Positions 55,197 to 63,738 of a stretch of DNA of 64,000 nucleotides are shown piece after piece. The stretch is from Mesorhizobium amorphae CCNWGS0123 (GTDB lineage: Bacteria > Pseudomonadota > Alphaproteobacteria > Rhizobiales > Rhizobiaceae), in contig NZ_CP015318.1 in the NCBI RefSeq assembly GCF_001686985.1, positions 3,346,001 to 3,410,000 on the forward strand. The letters run 5' to 3'. The notes beneath the pieces are model-generated. The model saw nothing but the letters and a program-made list of their open reading frames with translations, was not told where the DNA came from and did not search any database. Position numbers and translations under genes: made by a program. Numbering within the stretch: position 1 is the first letter of the stretch; the number at the start of each line of letters is the position of its first letter.

Positions 55197-55457
55197 ATGA
55201 CCAGCCGCACCACACCATCAGTCGTTCGCTTCAGGTCGGCGTTTTCGCTGCCTGGCTTTGATGCGCCGCAACCACCCGGAGAGTATCGCGTCGATCATGA
55301 CGAGGAAGCCCTCGAAGGGGCTTCGCTGATCGCATGGCGCCGCGTCGCCACTTTCATTCACCTGCCGGCGATCTCCGCCGGCGGAGCCACGCGGCAGATG
55401 GTGCCGATCGAACCGGCATCGCTTGAAGCCGCACTGGAGCAGGACCAGAGACAATGA
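55197..55457 (+). CDS. Small hypothetical protein, first gene of the coupled small-gene operon
   Basis: An 86-residue soluble protein with 'FRSAFSLPGFDAPQPPGEYRVDHDEEALEGASLIAWRRVATFIHLPAISAGGATRQMVPI'. It looks like a compact beta domain binding through a conserved 'PGEYRVDHDEE' motif, but the family is not known to me. The ATG at 55197 follows a GGAAAG patch. Its TGA overlaps the ATG of the next gene (ATGATG), so it begins a run of translationally coupled genes that ends near 56740. Confidence 0.65.
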   Translation: MTSRTTPSVVRFRSAFSLPGFDAPQPPGEYRVDHDEEALEGASLIAWRRVATFIHLPAISAGGATRQMVPIEPASLEAALEQDQRQ

Positions 55458-55822
55458 TGAGAACGACCACCCTGATGCAACGCAACGCACGCCCGGTCCG
55501 CCGCGAAGCCGCAACGCATCTCTTTGCCGTCGGACAGGCTGTCCGGCTGAAGGGCGGCTTCGGCACATTTCCAAAGACCGCGGAAATCTACCGCATCACA
55601 GCCACGCTGCCGCCGAGAGGAGACTCGCTGCAATACCGCATCCGCAGCGACGGCGAACTTCATGAACGGGTGGCAACGCAGGACAGTCTCGAACCGGTCG
55701 ACACGTCGCCCGGTGACACCATAACGCTCATCGAAAGGACGTTCGACCATGTCAAAGGGACAAAAACGCTCGAGCCGGGAGATCAGGAAGCCGAAGCAGG
55801 AAAAGGTCCTGCCCAAAGCTGA
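55454..55822 (+). CDS. Small hypothetical protein of the coupled operon
   Basis: A 122-residue soluble basic protein. After about 20 residues comes 'HLFAVGQAVRLKGGFGTFPKTAEIYRITATLPPRGDSLQYRIRSDGELHERVATQDSLEPV', which resembles a small SH3-like or KOW-like beta barrel, and the tail is acidic and disordered. It starts by overlapping the preceding stop (ATGATGAG). The last 74 bases overlap another, differently framed gene at 55749. Function unknown. Confidence 0.7.
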   Translation: MMRTTTLMQRNARPVRREAATHLFAVGQAVRLKGGFGTFPKTAEIYRITATLPPRGDSLQYRIRSDGELHERVATQDSLEPVDTSPGDTITLIERTFDHVKGTKTLEPGDQEAEAGKGPAQS

Positions 55823-55892
55823 AAGCGTGTTCGGCACCCAGACCAGGCTTGCCGCCAACATCAGTGCCCCGCGCGGCAAGGGCAAGAACTGA
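55749..55892 (+). CDS. Very small Lys-rich protein overlapping the previous gene
   Basis: A 47-residue protein, MSKGQKRSSREIRKPKQ and onward, ending in GKGKN. Small proteins with this 'MSKGQKR-x-REIRKPK' start recur in Rhizobiales as far as I recall, so the frame is probably real although it overlaps 55454-55822 by 74 bases. AAAGGACG lies 8 bases before the ATG. Strongly basic, so nucleic-acid binding or a cytoplasmic stress role is possible; this is inference. Confidence 0.6.
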   Translation: MSKGQKRSSREIRKPKQEKVLPKAESVFGTQTRLAANISAPRGKGKN

Positions 55893-55908
55893 CGCGGCGA
55901 GACGGACG

Positions 55909-56151
55909 ATGAAGATCCTGATCGAATTCTATCGCACAAGGGAAGCGGACGATGCGCATGCCCTGATCGGCCGCGAGACCGTGGAAGCGGTCGACCTCGA
56001 CGATGCGATCGAAATCGCCAGGCTTCTGGCCAGGACCCTGAACATGCCGCAGCGGCCGGACGCCATGACGATCGCCGACGCGAATGGCGCGGAACTCTAT
56101 TCGGGCGCTTTCGCCGCGCAAGCGGTCAATGAGGAAAGGCCAGCATCATGA
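55909..56151 (+). CDS. Small DUF6894-type or similar hypothetical protein
   Basis: An 80-residue acidic protein. 'KILIEFYRTREADDAHALIGRETVEAVDLDDAIEIARLLARTLNMPQRPDAMTIADANGAELYSG' shows the strand-helix-strand pattern of small rhizobial proteins with an 'A-R..L' helix and a closing 'D-x-x-G-x-E-L' hairpin. The start ATG follows a GAGACGG purine patch and its stop overlaps the start of the next gene (ATGA). Exact family uncertain. Confidence 0.65.
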   Translation: MKILIEFYRTREADDAHALIGRETVEAVDLDDAIEIARLLARTLNMPQRPDAMTIADANGAELYSGAFAAQAVNEERPAS

Positions 56152-56468
56152 ATGCCCGCAACACCGAAACCGATCGGCAGCGCAATGCCGCTGCGCTTCG
56201 GATTTGGGAAAACGAGGGTGGCGCGCCGGGACGCGACTTCACGAATCGCCAATATGGCCGCCGCGTCGAAGCGGATCGTTCCTGGACCGTCTATCACGTC
56301 TTCACCGGTATTCCGGCGCATGAGGACGGCGTTGCGATGACCGGACTCAACCGGTCGGATGCGACACGCAGCATGTTGTCCCTCAACCAGCGCAATGCCG
56401 AGCGCCGCAGGGTGCGGGTTGCCGCGCCGCCAATTGTCCCGCACGAGACAGCAGCGGGCCAGTCATGA
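56148..56468 (+). CDS. Small protein, paralogue of the gene at 52216
   Basis: A 106-residue protein whose centre (SWTVYHVFTGIPAHEDGVAMTGLNRSDATRSMLSLN) matches the 61-residue product of 52216-52401 motif by motif. It has an additional charged N-terminal part of about 40 residues (NTETDRQRNAAALRIWENEGG) and a basic tail. It is coupled at both ends by ATGA overlaps. Two members of the same small family on opposite sides of groESL2 suggest duplication within the cassette. Confidence 0.72.
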   Translation: MNARNTETDRQRNAAALRIWENEGGAPGRDFTNRQYGRRVEADRSWTVYHVFTGIPAHEDGVAMTGLNRSDATRSMLSLNQRNAERRRVRVAAPPIVPHETAAGQS

Positions 56469-56740
56469 CGCTCTCCTTTCCCAACCCCAGCCGCAGCTTT
56501 GACGAAACCCGCAACGCCGTCCGCTTCACTGGCCATGACGGCATGTTCGAAGTGCGCTTCTTCGTCGAGATCGAGGCACTGGCAAAATCCGACAGCGCCC
56601 TGGCCGGGACAGCGGCGTCGGAAACAAAATACCTGTCAGCCTTCGACACCTTGCGATCATCCATCCACAAGGTTGCCGGTAAAGCCTATTCCCGCGACCG
56701 CCGCAGTTCCTACACCTTGACTGCCGCCGATTTCCGGTAG
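56465..56740 (+). CDS. DUF1488-family protein
   Basis: A 91-residue protein of the DUF1488 family: 'LSFPNPSRSFDETRNAVRFTGHDGMFEVRFFVEIEALAK' followed by 'FDTLRSSIHKVAGKAYSRDRRSSYTLTAADF', a small alpha/beta domain common in Rhizobiales, where many copies occur. The function is unknown. The start overlaps the preceding stop by four bases. It is the last gene of the coupled run and is followed by a strong terminator at 56792. Confidence 0.82.
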   Translation: MTLSFPNPSRSFDETRNAVRFTGHDGMFEVRFFVEIEALAKSDSALAGTAASETKYLSAFDTLRSSIHKVAGKAYSRDRRSSYTLTAADFR

Positions 56741-56791
56741 GCATGGCACCGTATCAACAACGTTCTGGTCGTCCAGCGACAACCTCGTGCG

Positions 56792-56825
56792 CAAGGCCCC
56801 TCGGAGGGGCCTTGTTTGTTTTTGG
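56792..56825 (+). terminator. Terminator of the small-gene operon
   Basis: CAAGGCCCCT (56792-56801) pairs with AGGGGCCTTG (56805-56814) around a 3-base loop and is followed by TTTGTTTTTG. It lies 52 bases after the stop of the DUF1488 gene. Confidence 0.85.
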
Positions 56826-56946
56826 GGGAAGGCTGGCCCTGCCGAAGAATGGCAGCTTCGACGCTGTGCACTGACGGTCTCACCGGTATCGGCGGAGCCA
56901 CGAATCTGTGCTAAGCCGCCGCCCAACCAACCAAAGGACGACACCT

Positions 56947-57177
56947 ATGAGCGAATTGACCGTGGCCGAGGCGACCGAAAGCATCTATGCCTCGCTCCGG
57001 GCCGACAATGCCGACATCGACGCACATATCGCGACGCTCAAGGCGGCGCTGGCACGAGAAGGGCTAAAACAGGCGGTGTTCGATCCGGCCAAATTGGTGC
57101 AGAACAACCGCGCGGGCCGCAAGTTGATGCAGGCCTATTTTCGCCAGCGCGGCGTGAGCGTGAGCTTTTCGGAATAG
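56947..57177 (+). CDS. Small hypothetical protein
   Basis: A 76-residue soluble protein predicted mainly helical: 'ELTVAEATESIYASLRADNADIDAHIATLKAALAREGLKQAVFDPAKLVQNNRAGRKLMQAYFRQRGVSVSF'. The family is not recognised; the composition is ordinary for cytoplasmic proteins. ATG at 56947 is preceded by AAAGGACGACACC with a usable ribosome site. It has its own promoter region after the terminator at 56792, and is convergent with the aminopeptidase lipoprotein gene. Confidence 0.65.
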   Translation: MSELTVAEATESIYASLRADNADIDAHIATLKAALAREGLKQAVFDPAKLVQNNRAGRKLMQAYFRQRGVSVSFSE

Positions 57178-57229
57178 TAGAGCCGCGCCCGTCACGGGCT
57201 CGCGCGGCCGGCTGCCTTGCTCGTCAAAG

Positions 57230-58285
57230 TCAATGACACGTAGCCGCGGTCTTCAACGCCTGGGCGCGCGATGGTTCGGGCAAATTCGCGATCCGTCGAA
57301 CAGACGCATAGAACCTGGGATAGTCGCCAGAGCACAAGTCGAACAGGCGAAGAAACGCCGGGACCTGTTCGCCGTAGACGGCAGTCGCGGCGAGCTTTGC
57401 GTTGTTGATCGGGGCATCGAACCAGGCGTCGTAGCCCCGGTATCCGGCCCAGCGCTTGTCGCGCATCTGCCGGTAGCGCGTCCGCAGCCTGTCGATCGTG
57501 GCTGCCTTGGCAGCGGCCATCTGTTCCGCGGCACGGGGACTTCCATAGACCTGCCTCAACTCATCCCGGGTTTTCGATATCAATCCGAGAAAATCCGCCT
57601 TGCGCTTGCGATCGATTTCGTAGCTGCGCAAGCCGGCGCGATTGCCGGTGGCGCGGAGCCATTTCCTGACGCCGGTGGTTTCGACGGCAACCGCGAAAGC
57701 CTCGTTGAATGCGGAGTCGTCACTCACATAGATTTTCTGATGCGCCAGTTCATGAAAGATGAGGCTTGCCAGATACGTGTCGTCCTGACGGAGCATGGTG
57801 CTTAGCAGCGGGTCACTGGACCAGCCCAGTGTGGAATATGCGGTGATGCCTGTGACGTAAACGTCCAGCCCCTGCCTATGAAGTTCGACAGCGCTTTCAG
57901 TCGCGGATTTCCGGGAAAAGTAACCCCGGTACGGAACGCAGCCAAAAACCGGGAAGCACCATGTTCGTGGCGTGAGCGAAAATTGCGGCGCGGCAAAAAC
58001 GGCAAAGGTCACAGCGTCCCGACCGACGTCGACATAGCTGCGGTAGCTGTTGTTGTCGGGCAGTGCCAGTTCATCTGTGGCAAAGCGACGTATGGCGCTC
58101 GCCGACGTCAACTTGGCGCGCAATGCCTTTGGCGTCGAAGGATCATGGACGAGTTTTCCGACATCTTTCCGCGCGGCCATGATCTGCACATGGCCCTCCA
58201 GCGACTGCGCGTAATAGGAAACGCTTGTACAACCGGTCACGCCGGACGCCACGATGACAGCGGCAAGCAATCGAAAAACGCGCTT
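57230..58285 (-). CDS. Lipoprotein aminopeptidase (COG4324-like)
   Basis: A 351-residue protein resembling the predicted aminopeptidase family of COG4324 (Pfam Aminopep). An N-terminal lipoprotein signal ends in 'VASGVTGC' with the lipidated Cys at about 20. The zinc motif HELAH is in 'SLIFHELAHQKIYVSDDSAFNEAFAVAVE', where the later Glu of FNEAFA is the probable third ligand. A family mark is 'YYAQSLEGHVQIMAARKDVGKLV'. The GTG at 58285 gives a proper lipoprotein signal; an ATG at 58327 would add 14 residues before it and is the alternative. It is separate from the defence operon, 185 bases away. Confidence 0.82.
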   Translation of the reverse strand, partial: KRVFRLLAAVIVASGVTGCTSVSYYAQSLEGHVQIMAARKDVGKLVHDPSTPKALRAKLTSASAIRRFATDELALPDNNSYRSYVDVGRDAVTFAVFAAPQFSLTPRTWCFPVFGCVPYRGYFSRKSATESAVELHRQGLDVYVTGITAYSTLGWSSDPLLSTMLRQDDTYLASLIFHELAHQKIYVSDDSAFNEAFAVAVETTGVRKWLRATGNRAGLRSYEIDRKRKADFLGLISKTRDELRQVYGSPRAAEQMAAAKAATIDRLRTRYRQMRDKRWAGYRGYDAWFDAPINNAKLAATAVYGEQVPAFLRLFDLCSGDYPRFYASVRRIANLPEPSRAQALKTAATCH

Positions 58286-58470
58286 CACTATTTGCCCACC
58301 GCTTCCCCCACGGAGCAAATGCCCCATTTGCCCCGTGTCTCAAACAGGCGGGCTGATTTTCGTCAAGGGCTGGAGGGGGTAGGTTGCTAAACAGATCATC
58401 CCTGCTCGGAAAGCGAGACCGACGTTCTTCGTAGGTACGATTGCATGGCGGCTGGCGACCAAACAACAAT

Positions 58471-60380
58471 CTACAGTGCAATTACGGACGCTTCGGTGCC
58501 ATCGAACCATCCGCGGGAAACAACGGTGCTCACCAGCCCCTGCGGGTTGGAGGTGTAGCACACGATGGCAAGGCTCTCCTCGGCGCGGCTGCAGGTGACG
58601 TAGAAGAGCCGTCGGGTCCGATCGATACTCGTTTCCTCGCCGCTTGCTTCACGCTTCAGGTCGGTGGCGCTTTTGGGCTCGACGCCGAAAAGCTTGTCGT
58701 ACTTGAACAGGAACCCCCGTGCTTCATCGTCACTGATGACGACCATAACCCGGGGAAACTCCAGCCCCTTGACCCCCTGGTGCGTGCCAAATGGCGATCG
58801 CCCGCTCACGTACTGGTCGTAAGCCTCTATCTGGTCGAACGGCGTGGCCAGCATGGTCCGCCACGCTGTTGTCTCGGACGTATCGAAGGTATCGGACGGC
58901 GCACCATCGGTCGGCTCTTGATCCACGACGTCGGGATCGTCGGGCTGCGCAAACGGAAGCAAAGCATCCGGTACGGTGAACAGACCGGTTCGAGCGACGT
59001 CTTGGAGTACGTCGCGGAACGTTGGGTTCTGGGCGCTGTCAACGATGGACTTCAGGCTACGGGCCGCCTCGCTGGCGCGCGCCAACTGCTCCATCTGCTT
59101 TTCCGGGATTGCCTTGAGCGCGACGGGATCGAGCAGTGGCGAAAACTTCCGCACCACCGCGGCCACGGTGAAGTCGTCTTCGCCCCGAAGCGCCTTGACG
59201 AGCGGCAGGACCTCCTTGCTGAAGAAGCGAAGGGGCGCCGACGTTCCCTCGAGCAGCGACGTCTGCAGCCTGTCCTCGGAATAGATCGGCTCGAACATCC
59301 GGGCAAAGCCGAAGCGGACGGCCGCCATGCGATGCTCGAGTGTGAGCGTCTTGAAGTCACGGCCCGTAGAGGCCCAGGCCGGGTCGCCAGTCACCTCCGA
59401 CATCTTCCGGGCGATGAGCCGCTCCGCCGCCATCTTGTCCGGAACGGATACGGAAAGAGCGAACAGCCGGACAAACCCTTCGGGCTTGTCGCGCCGCCCT
59501 TCCTGGACGAGACCATCCGCATCGGCGCGAATTCGATTGATGAGCCTGATGACGCGGTGTGGGCAGCGATGGTTCATTACCTTCTGCGGAAATGCCCAGC
59601 CCTTAAGGTTCTTGCCCAGATCGACCTTACCGTCCGCATAGATGCGCTGCATGGTGTCACCAAGCAGGCCAAGTGCGAACGTCCGGTATGTGCGGCCTGC
59701 ACCGTCAGCAGGGCGTCCATGAGGTGCCGATTGGTGTCTTGGCTCTCATCGACCAAGAGAAACGGATACCTCGAGGTGAGCAGCAACTGGAGGACCGGCT
59801 TGTTCGTCAGGAACTCCGAGGTGATCGAGATGACCTCGGCGTGATTGAGCGCGTCGCGCGTCCGGTTGTCGCCGGTAGGGCTGTAGATAAACTTCTTCAC
59901 TCCCGGCATGGCAGCCAGCCTTCGGCGCTTGCTCGCGAGCGAGCGGACCCGGTCCTGGTAAGTCTTCGTGGTTTGATTTTTTGTGCCAGCGATCTCTTCT
60001 TCCAGCTCAGCAATCCAAGTCTCCAGGTTGGCCTTGACCCATACCCTGATGTCGTCGTTGTACCCGCTGATCATGGACCACGCGAAGGCGTGGATGGTCG
60101 AGACGTCCACCCGCGCGTCATACTTGAGACGGCTGGCTATCTCGTCGCAGGCAGCGTTCGTATAGGTAATCACGCCAACCTTTTGTCTCGCCAAGGCGAG
60201 GCGCCTGCCGGTAGGGGTCGACAGGACATGGTTGATCGCATCGACGAGCGACCGCGTCTTGCCCGAACCTGCGCCGGCGTAAAGGAAGAAGCTTTGCGGC
60301 GTGTCGAGGTTCAGGCATCCTTGAATAAGCTCATCCGCCTTCTTGTCTCGCTGACCGTCGTCGAGCTGATCAGCAATCAT
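58471..60380 (-). pseudogene. UvrD-like helicase of a Gabija-like system (GajB-like), frameshifted
   Basis: Start ATG at 60380 overlaps the stop of the nuclease gene (ATGA). Walker A is AGAGSGKT at 35-42, and 'GVITYTNAACDEIASRL' (motif Ia) and 'FLLVDESQDTN' (Walker B) follow, as in UvrD/PcrA helicases. Near 59680 the frame breaks: the correct continuation, 'FALGLLGDTMQRIYADGK' (motif III), is in the next frame and runs to 58471 with 'QGVKGLEFPRVMVVISDDEA' (motif V) and 'RRLFYVTCSRAEESLAIV' (motif VI). One inserted base gives about 636 residues, longer than known GajB (about 500). A helicase of this type next to an OLD nuclease is the hallmark of Gabija. Confidence 0.82.
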
Positions 60381-62667
60381 TTGTCGCTCACTAGGTTCGT
60401 AGACAGCACCTCAATTTGCTTTTTCTTGAGCTGCTCGTTCAGCCAGGCCAGTCCGTCGGCGATGTATGCAGGCACAGCAAGCTTTTCGAAGCCCTCTGCC
60501 CCCAGGACGTTAAGTGCGAACTCGGCCTTTACGCCCTTGCGAAGCGCTTGGAAGAACTTCGCTCCGGTCTCGCCCACATTTGCCGAACCGGATATGGCCT
60601 CCCTGAACTTGGCGACAAGGCCGATCCCCTCGAGCTCGGAGAAGAACTTCATGTTGGTGAACGCAAGCGCGTCCTCGAACGTGTAGGGCATCGCGATCTG
60701 GGCTGAAGTGCCTTCGGGCCAGACGACCTCGATAGGCATTGGTAGGCCACGCGCACTTCATGCAGGGCGGTCTGCTTGAGGACTTTGTCGATACCAGGCT
60801 CAAGAAGCTCGTCGATCTTAGTCTTCTGTGGCCACCACGACTTGAGCGTATCGTTGTTGGTGACTTGGTTTTCTCCGACCTTTGGCTGCACGGCTTCTCC
60901 CGACTGAGCGTCGAGGTCGGTGATGATGAGGGTGGTGATGCCGAGAAGATCGATCAGCGGCTTCAACCGGTGCGCGTGGCTGCCGCCCACCTCGAGCATG
61001 CTGACATAGCCCTGGTTCACCCGAGCATAGTCCCGCGCGATGAAGTTGGGCAGGAACATTCTCTCGGCGGAGCCTTCGACAAGAATCACAGCATCGGCAA
61101 AGAACACATCGGCGTGCTGCGCCCTGAGGTAGCGCGTGACGAAGCGCTTTGTTTCGCTCTCCTCGCCGAACGCATTAGTCAGGTTAATGACCACCGAGGT
61201 CGGGATCTGCACTTTGTTTATGCCGGCTGGAAGGCGGCGGAAATATCGGAGGCAGCTATAGGATGTCTCATGGGCAACATGGCTCGAGTGCGTACTGACG
61301 ACGAGTTGCGTGCGCAGCGCTGGGTTCTCTCCGAGGTCTTCATGAGCCCGCAGCACTTCGTAGGCCTTCTTGATGAAGACCTGCTGCACCTGGGCGTGTA
61401 GGTGTGCCTCGGGCTCTTCGACGAGAACGAGGTGCAGGGGCTCCAACTGGCCCGCATCAGGCGCTTTGGCGGCTTTGCCCACCCGCATCCAGGCCGCCCG
61501 GAAGCTCATCAGCCGGAAGATCATCGAGATGAGGTTCTGGTAGCCAAGGCCGTTGTTTCCCTCCGGTAGCCGGAGTACCGGCACGATCCCACCATCCCCC
61601 TTCACAACGTCCACCTGAAAAGAAATAGCCGCCTGGTGGTTTAGACCGTCGACAGGTTTCAGTCGGGTGGAGACGTGCGGCTTGGGATCGGTGACCCCCG
61701 GATAACCCATCGTCTCGACCTCGGTGAAAGCTTCCTTGAAGCTCTCGGTGAGCTTAAGGTCGAAGGCGTCCTGGGCTTCTTCGATCGCTTGTAGCGCCCC
61801 GATATCGGTCGGATCAGGATGCTCCGACGGATCGAGGTGCCGCTTGTAGTATTCACGAACCTGATCGGAAAGCTTGAGGCCGCCGGGCGACGACGCTCCT
61901 GCGTCGTCGTCTTCGCCGCGGTGGGCATCGCCGAACCCACGCTGGGCGCTGATCTCGTTGACTCGGATGAGTCCGGCTAGGGGGTCGCCATCAAGTGGCA
62001 GGACACCGGCAATAAGCTGCTGCGGGTGAGCCGTCGCGTCCTTTGGTTCGGCAAGTTTATCAGGATCAAGCGTGCAGGCTCGTACTTCGAAATGTGCGTT
62101 GAGGCGTCGTTCCAAGAAATCCATCAGCGACGAGGGCCACAGAGTTAGCTTCGGAGCAGGCGCGGGAGCCGCGTCTGACACGGCGCTTGCGGTTGGCATC
62201 GCGGCCTTTATCTTCTGGGTGTTCGCGAACGCATCCATGAATTCCTTATGGAGCGCTTGAATATCCTTGGGCTCGAGCCGCAATCGCACGCCGAGTTTGC
62301 CGCCGGCCCAATCGAGCTTGGGCACCAGCTTGCTCACGAAGTGCAGTTCGTTGGGGGCAACGTTGAACCAGATATCGAGGGCAGGCAGGAACGGTACCCA
62401 GGCGTCCAGTTCGAGGACCGGAGGCGCGGTTCCCTCGGCGTCGATCCAGGCCTGTCCAAGGGCGTTGATGCCGGCCCAGTGGCAAAGTGTCAGGTCATAC
62501 TTTTCGAAAGTCCTGCCGCGTTTGGTGAGGAAGCGCCGGAGCGCCAGCATGGCCGATGTCTTACCACTGTTGTTTGCACCGACAAAAAGCGTGGTGTTGT
62601 CGGCAAAGTCTATCCTTACCGAAAGTAATTTGCGAAAATTGGCGATTTCCAGATGAACAATATGCAT
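60377..62667 (-). pseudogene. OLD-family ATPase/TOPRIM nuclease of a Gabija-like system (GajA-like), frameshifted near the C-terminus
   Basis: Residues 30-37 form Walker A (GANNSGKT), about 413-424 Walker B and D-loop (LVLVEEPEAHLH), about 457-461 the switch (VSTHSS), and a TOPRIM nuclease domain has E531 (LVEGSAERMFLP) and D584-x-D586 (ITDLD). All are intact before the frame break after residue 643 (VRVAYQ, near 60740). The true continuation, MPIEVVWPEGTSAQIAMPYTFEDAL, is in the next frame and ends at 60377, overlapping the helicase start. One inserted base gives about 763 residues. An ABC-type ATPase fused to TOPRIM is the class 2 OLD layout; in Gabija this nuclease senses nucleotide depletion and cuts phage DNA. 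If translated as written, the protein ends at 60649. Confidence 0.84.
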
Positions 62668-62991
62668 TTCAGACCCTCAAATAGAGCTTAGCGCAGAATT
62701 GGTTTGATTCAAACTAAAACACCAGACCCCCTCTTCGTTCGGCTTCTGTGTTTGCAGTTGATGCGTCTCGAGACGCGGTTGCCGTGCGTGTACACAGGTC
62801 AGCTGCCCATCACCGGGTAGAGCAAACACAACTTCTTACAAGATATTTTCGTAGCCACAGATCTCGAGACGAAACACCAAAGTCGCAGGGGCGAGTCGGC
62901 GAGATACGGACTGCGGCGCGCCGCCGCCAGCCGCTTACGTTGCGTTTAGCTCCGCCCTGTAAGGATTTCGCAATCCTGGGGGCGCACGCCA
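62668..62991. promoter_or_regulatory. Divergent gap upstream of the Gabija-like operon
   Basis: A 324-base non-coding stretch between the nuclease gene (minus) and the methyltransferase gene (plus). The first 60 bases next to the nuclease are AT-rich (62690-62730) and are the likely promoter. No tRNA, attachment site or direct repeat was recognised; ATCTCGAGACG at 62859 and GTCTCGAGACG at 62765 are small related palindromes about 95 bases apart, of unknown meaning. Confidence 0.4.
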
Positions 62992-63639
62992 ATGCTAGAC
63001 AACTACGAAGTGGACCGGTTTGGCGTGATCCACCAGATCGACGCCACGCCGATCACATACGACAAGCAGTACATTTCCTATTACGAGGATCTGAGCGACC
63101 GGACCATCAAGCTCGGCTACCAGCGGCTTGGCTGGGTGCTGGGGATCACCGGCGAGATACCGCGATCCGTGCTGGAGATTGGCTATGGCACCGGCACATT
63201 CGTCGAAGCCGCCAAAATTACCGGAGTTGCCGACTGCGCCGGTTGCGACATCACCCGCTTTCCGCTGCCCGAGGGCGTCCGCTTTGTCGATTGGGAGGAG
63301 GCGCTTGCCGGCTCGTGGGATCTCGTGGCCATGTTCGATGTGCTCGAGCACATTCCTGACTTGAGTTTCCTCGCCCGCCTTCAGGCCCGCCATTTGGCCA
63401 TCGCCGTTCCCTATTGCCGCTGGCGCGAGCTCGGCGCCGATGGCGACGCGTGGTTCCGGACGTGGCGCATGCGTCTGCCCAACGAGCATTTGCACCATTT
63501 CGACCGTCAATCGCTGGTGGCGCTGCTCGCGCATTACGGCTTTGAGCGCGTGACGCTGAACAGCTTCGAGGACGGAATCCGGCTGCGGCCGGGCGAGGCG
63601 GGGCCGAACATTCTGTCCGGCTTTTTCCGAAAGCTATAG
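62992..63639 (+). CDS. Class I SAM-dependent methyltransferase
   Basis: A 215-residue methyltransferase. The SAM-binding motif I is VLEIGYGTGTFVEA at about 61-74, and the post-motif 'LVAMFDVLEHIPDLSFLARL' with D-x-L-E-H-I is typical for the UbiE/COQ5-type and sugar/cell-surface methyltransferases. The N-terminal 'TYDKQYISYYEDLSDRTIKLGYQRLGWVLG' is seen in methyltransferases of lipopolysaccharide or glycan clusters. The start ATG at 62992 has only a weak GGGGG patch upstream. The substrate cannot be told from this window. Confidence 0.85.
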   Translation: MLDNYEVDRFGVIHQIDATPITYDKQYISYYEDLSDRTIKLGYQRLGWVLGITGEIPRSVLEIGYGTGTFVEAAKITGVADCAGCDITRFPLPEGVRFVDWEEALAGSWDLVAMFDVLEHIPDLSFLARLQARHLAIAVPYCRWRELGADGDAWFRTWRMRLPNEHLHHFDRQSLVALLAHYGFERVTLNSFEDGIRLRPGEAGPNILSGFFRKL

Positions 63640-63738
63640 GCCGGGTTCCTCTGCCGGTGCGGTGAGCGGGCAAAGCCCAGACCGCCTTTGCCGCCATGCT
63701 GCAGGCGCCCAGCCGGGCCTGCCAGAACGCCCTCGGAT

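Noticed and set aside
60649..60739. The overlap of the nuclease tail with a 120-codon frame as two separate genes
   Set aside because: The last 29 residues of the first frame are Arg/Ser-rich and non-family while the second frame continues the protein sense and couples to the helicase start, so a frameshift in one gene is more likely than two genes.
62760..62990. A tRNA- or tmRNA-like structure upstream of the methyltransferase gene
   Set aside because: No cloverleaf with T-loop GTTCRANNC could be built; the GC-rich 3' part does not fold with the needed stems.
57230..62991. A genomic island boundary (tRNA, integrase, direct repeats) around the defence genes
   Set aside because: No tRNA, integrase gene or convincing direct repeats are found in the window, so mobility remains speculation.
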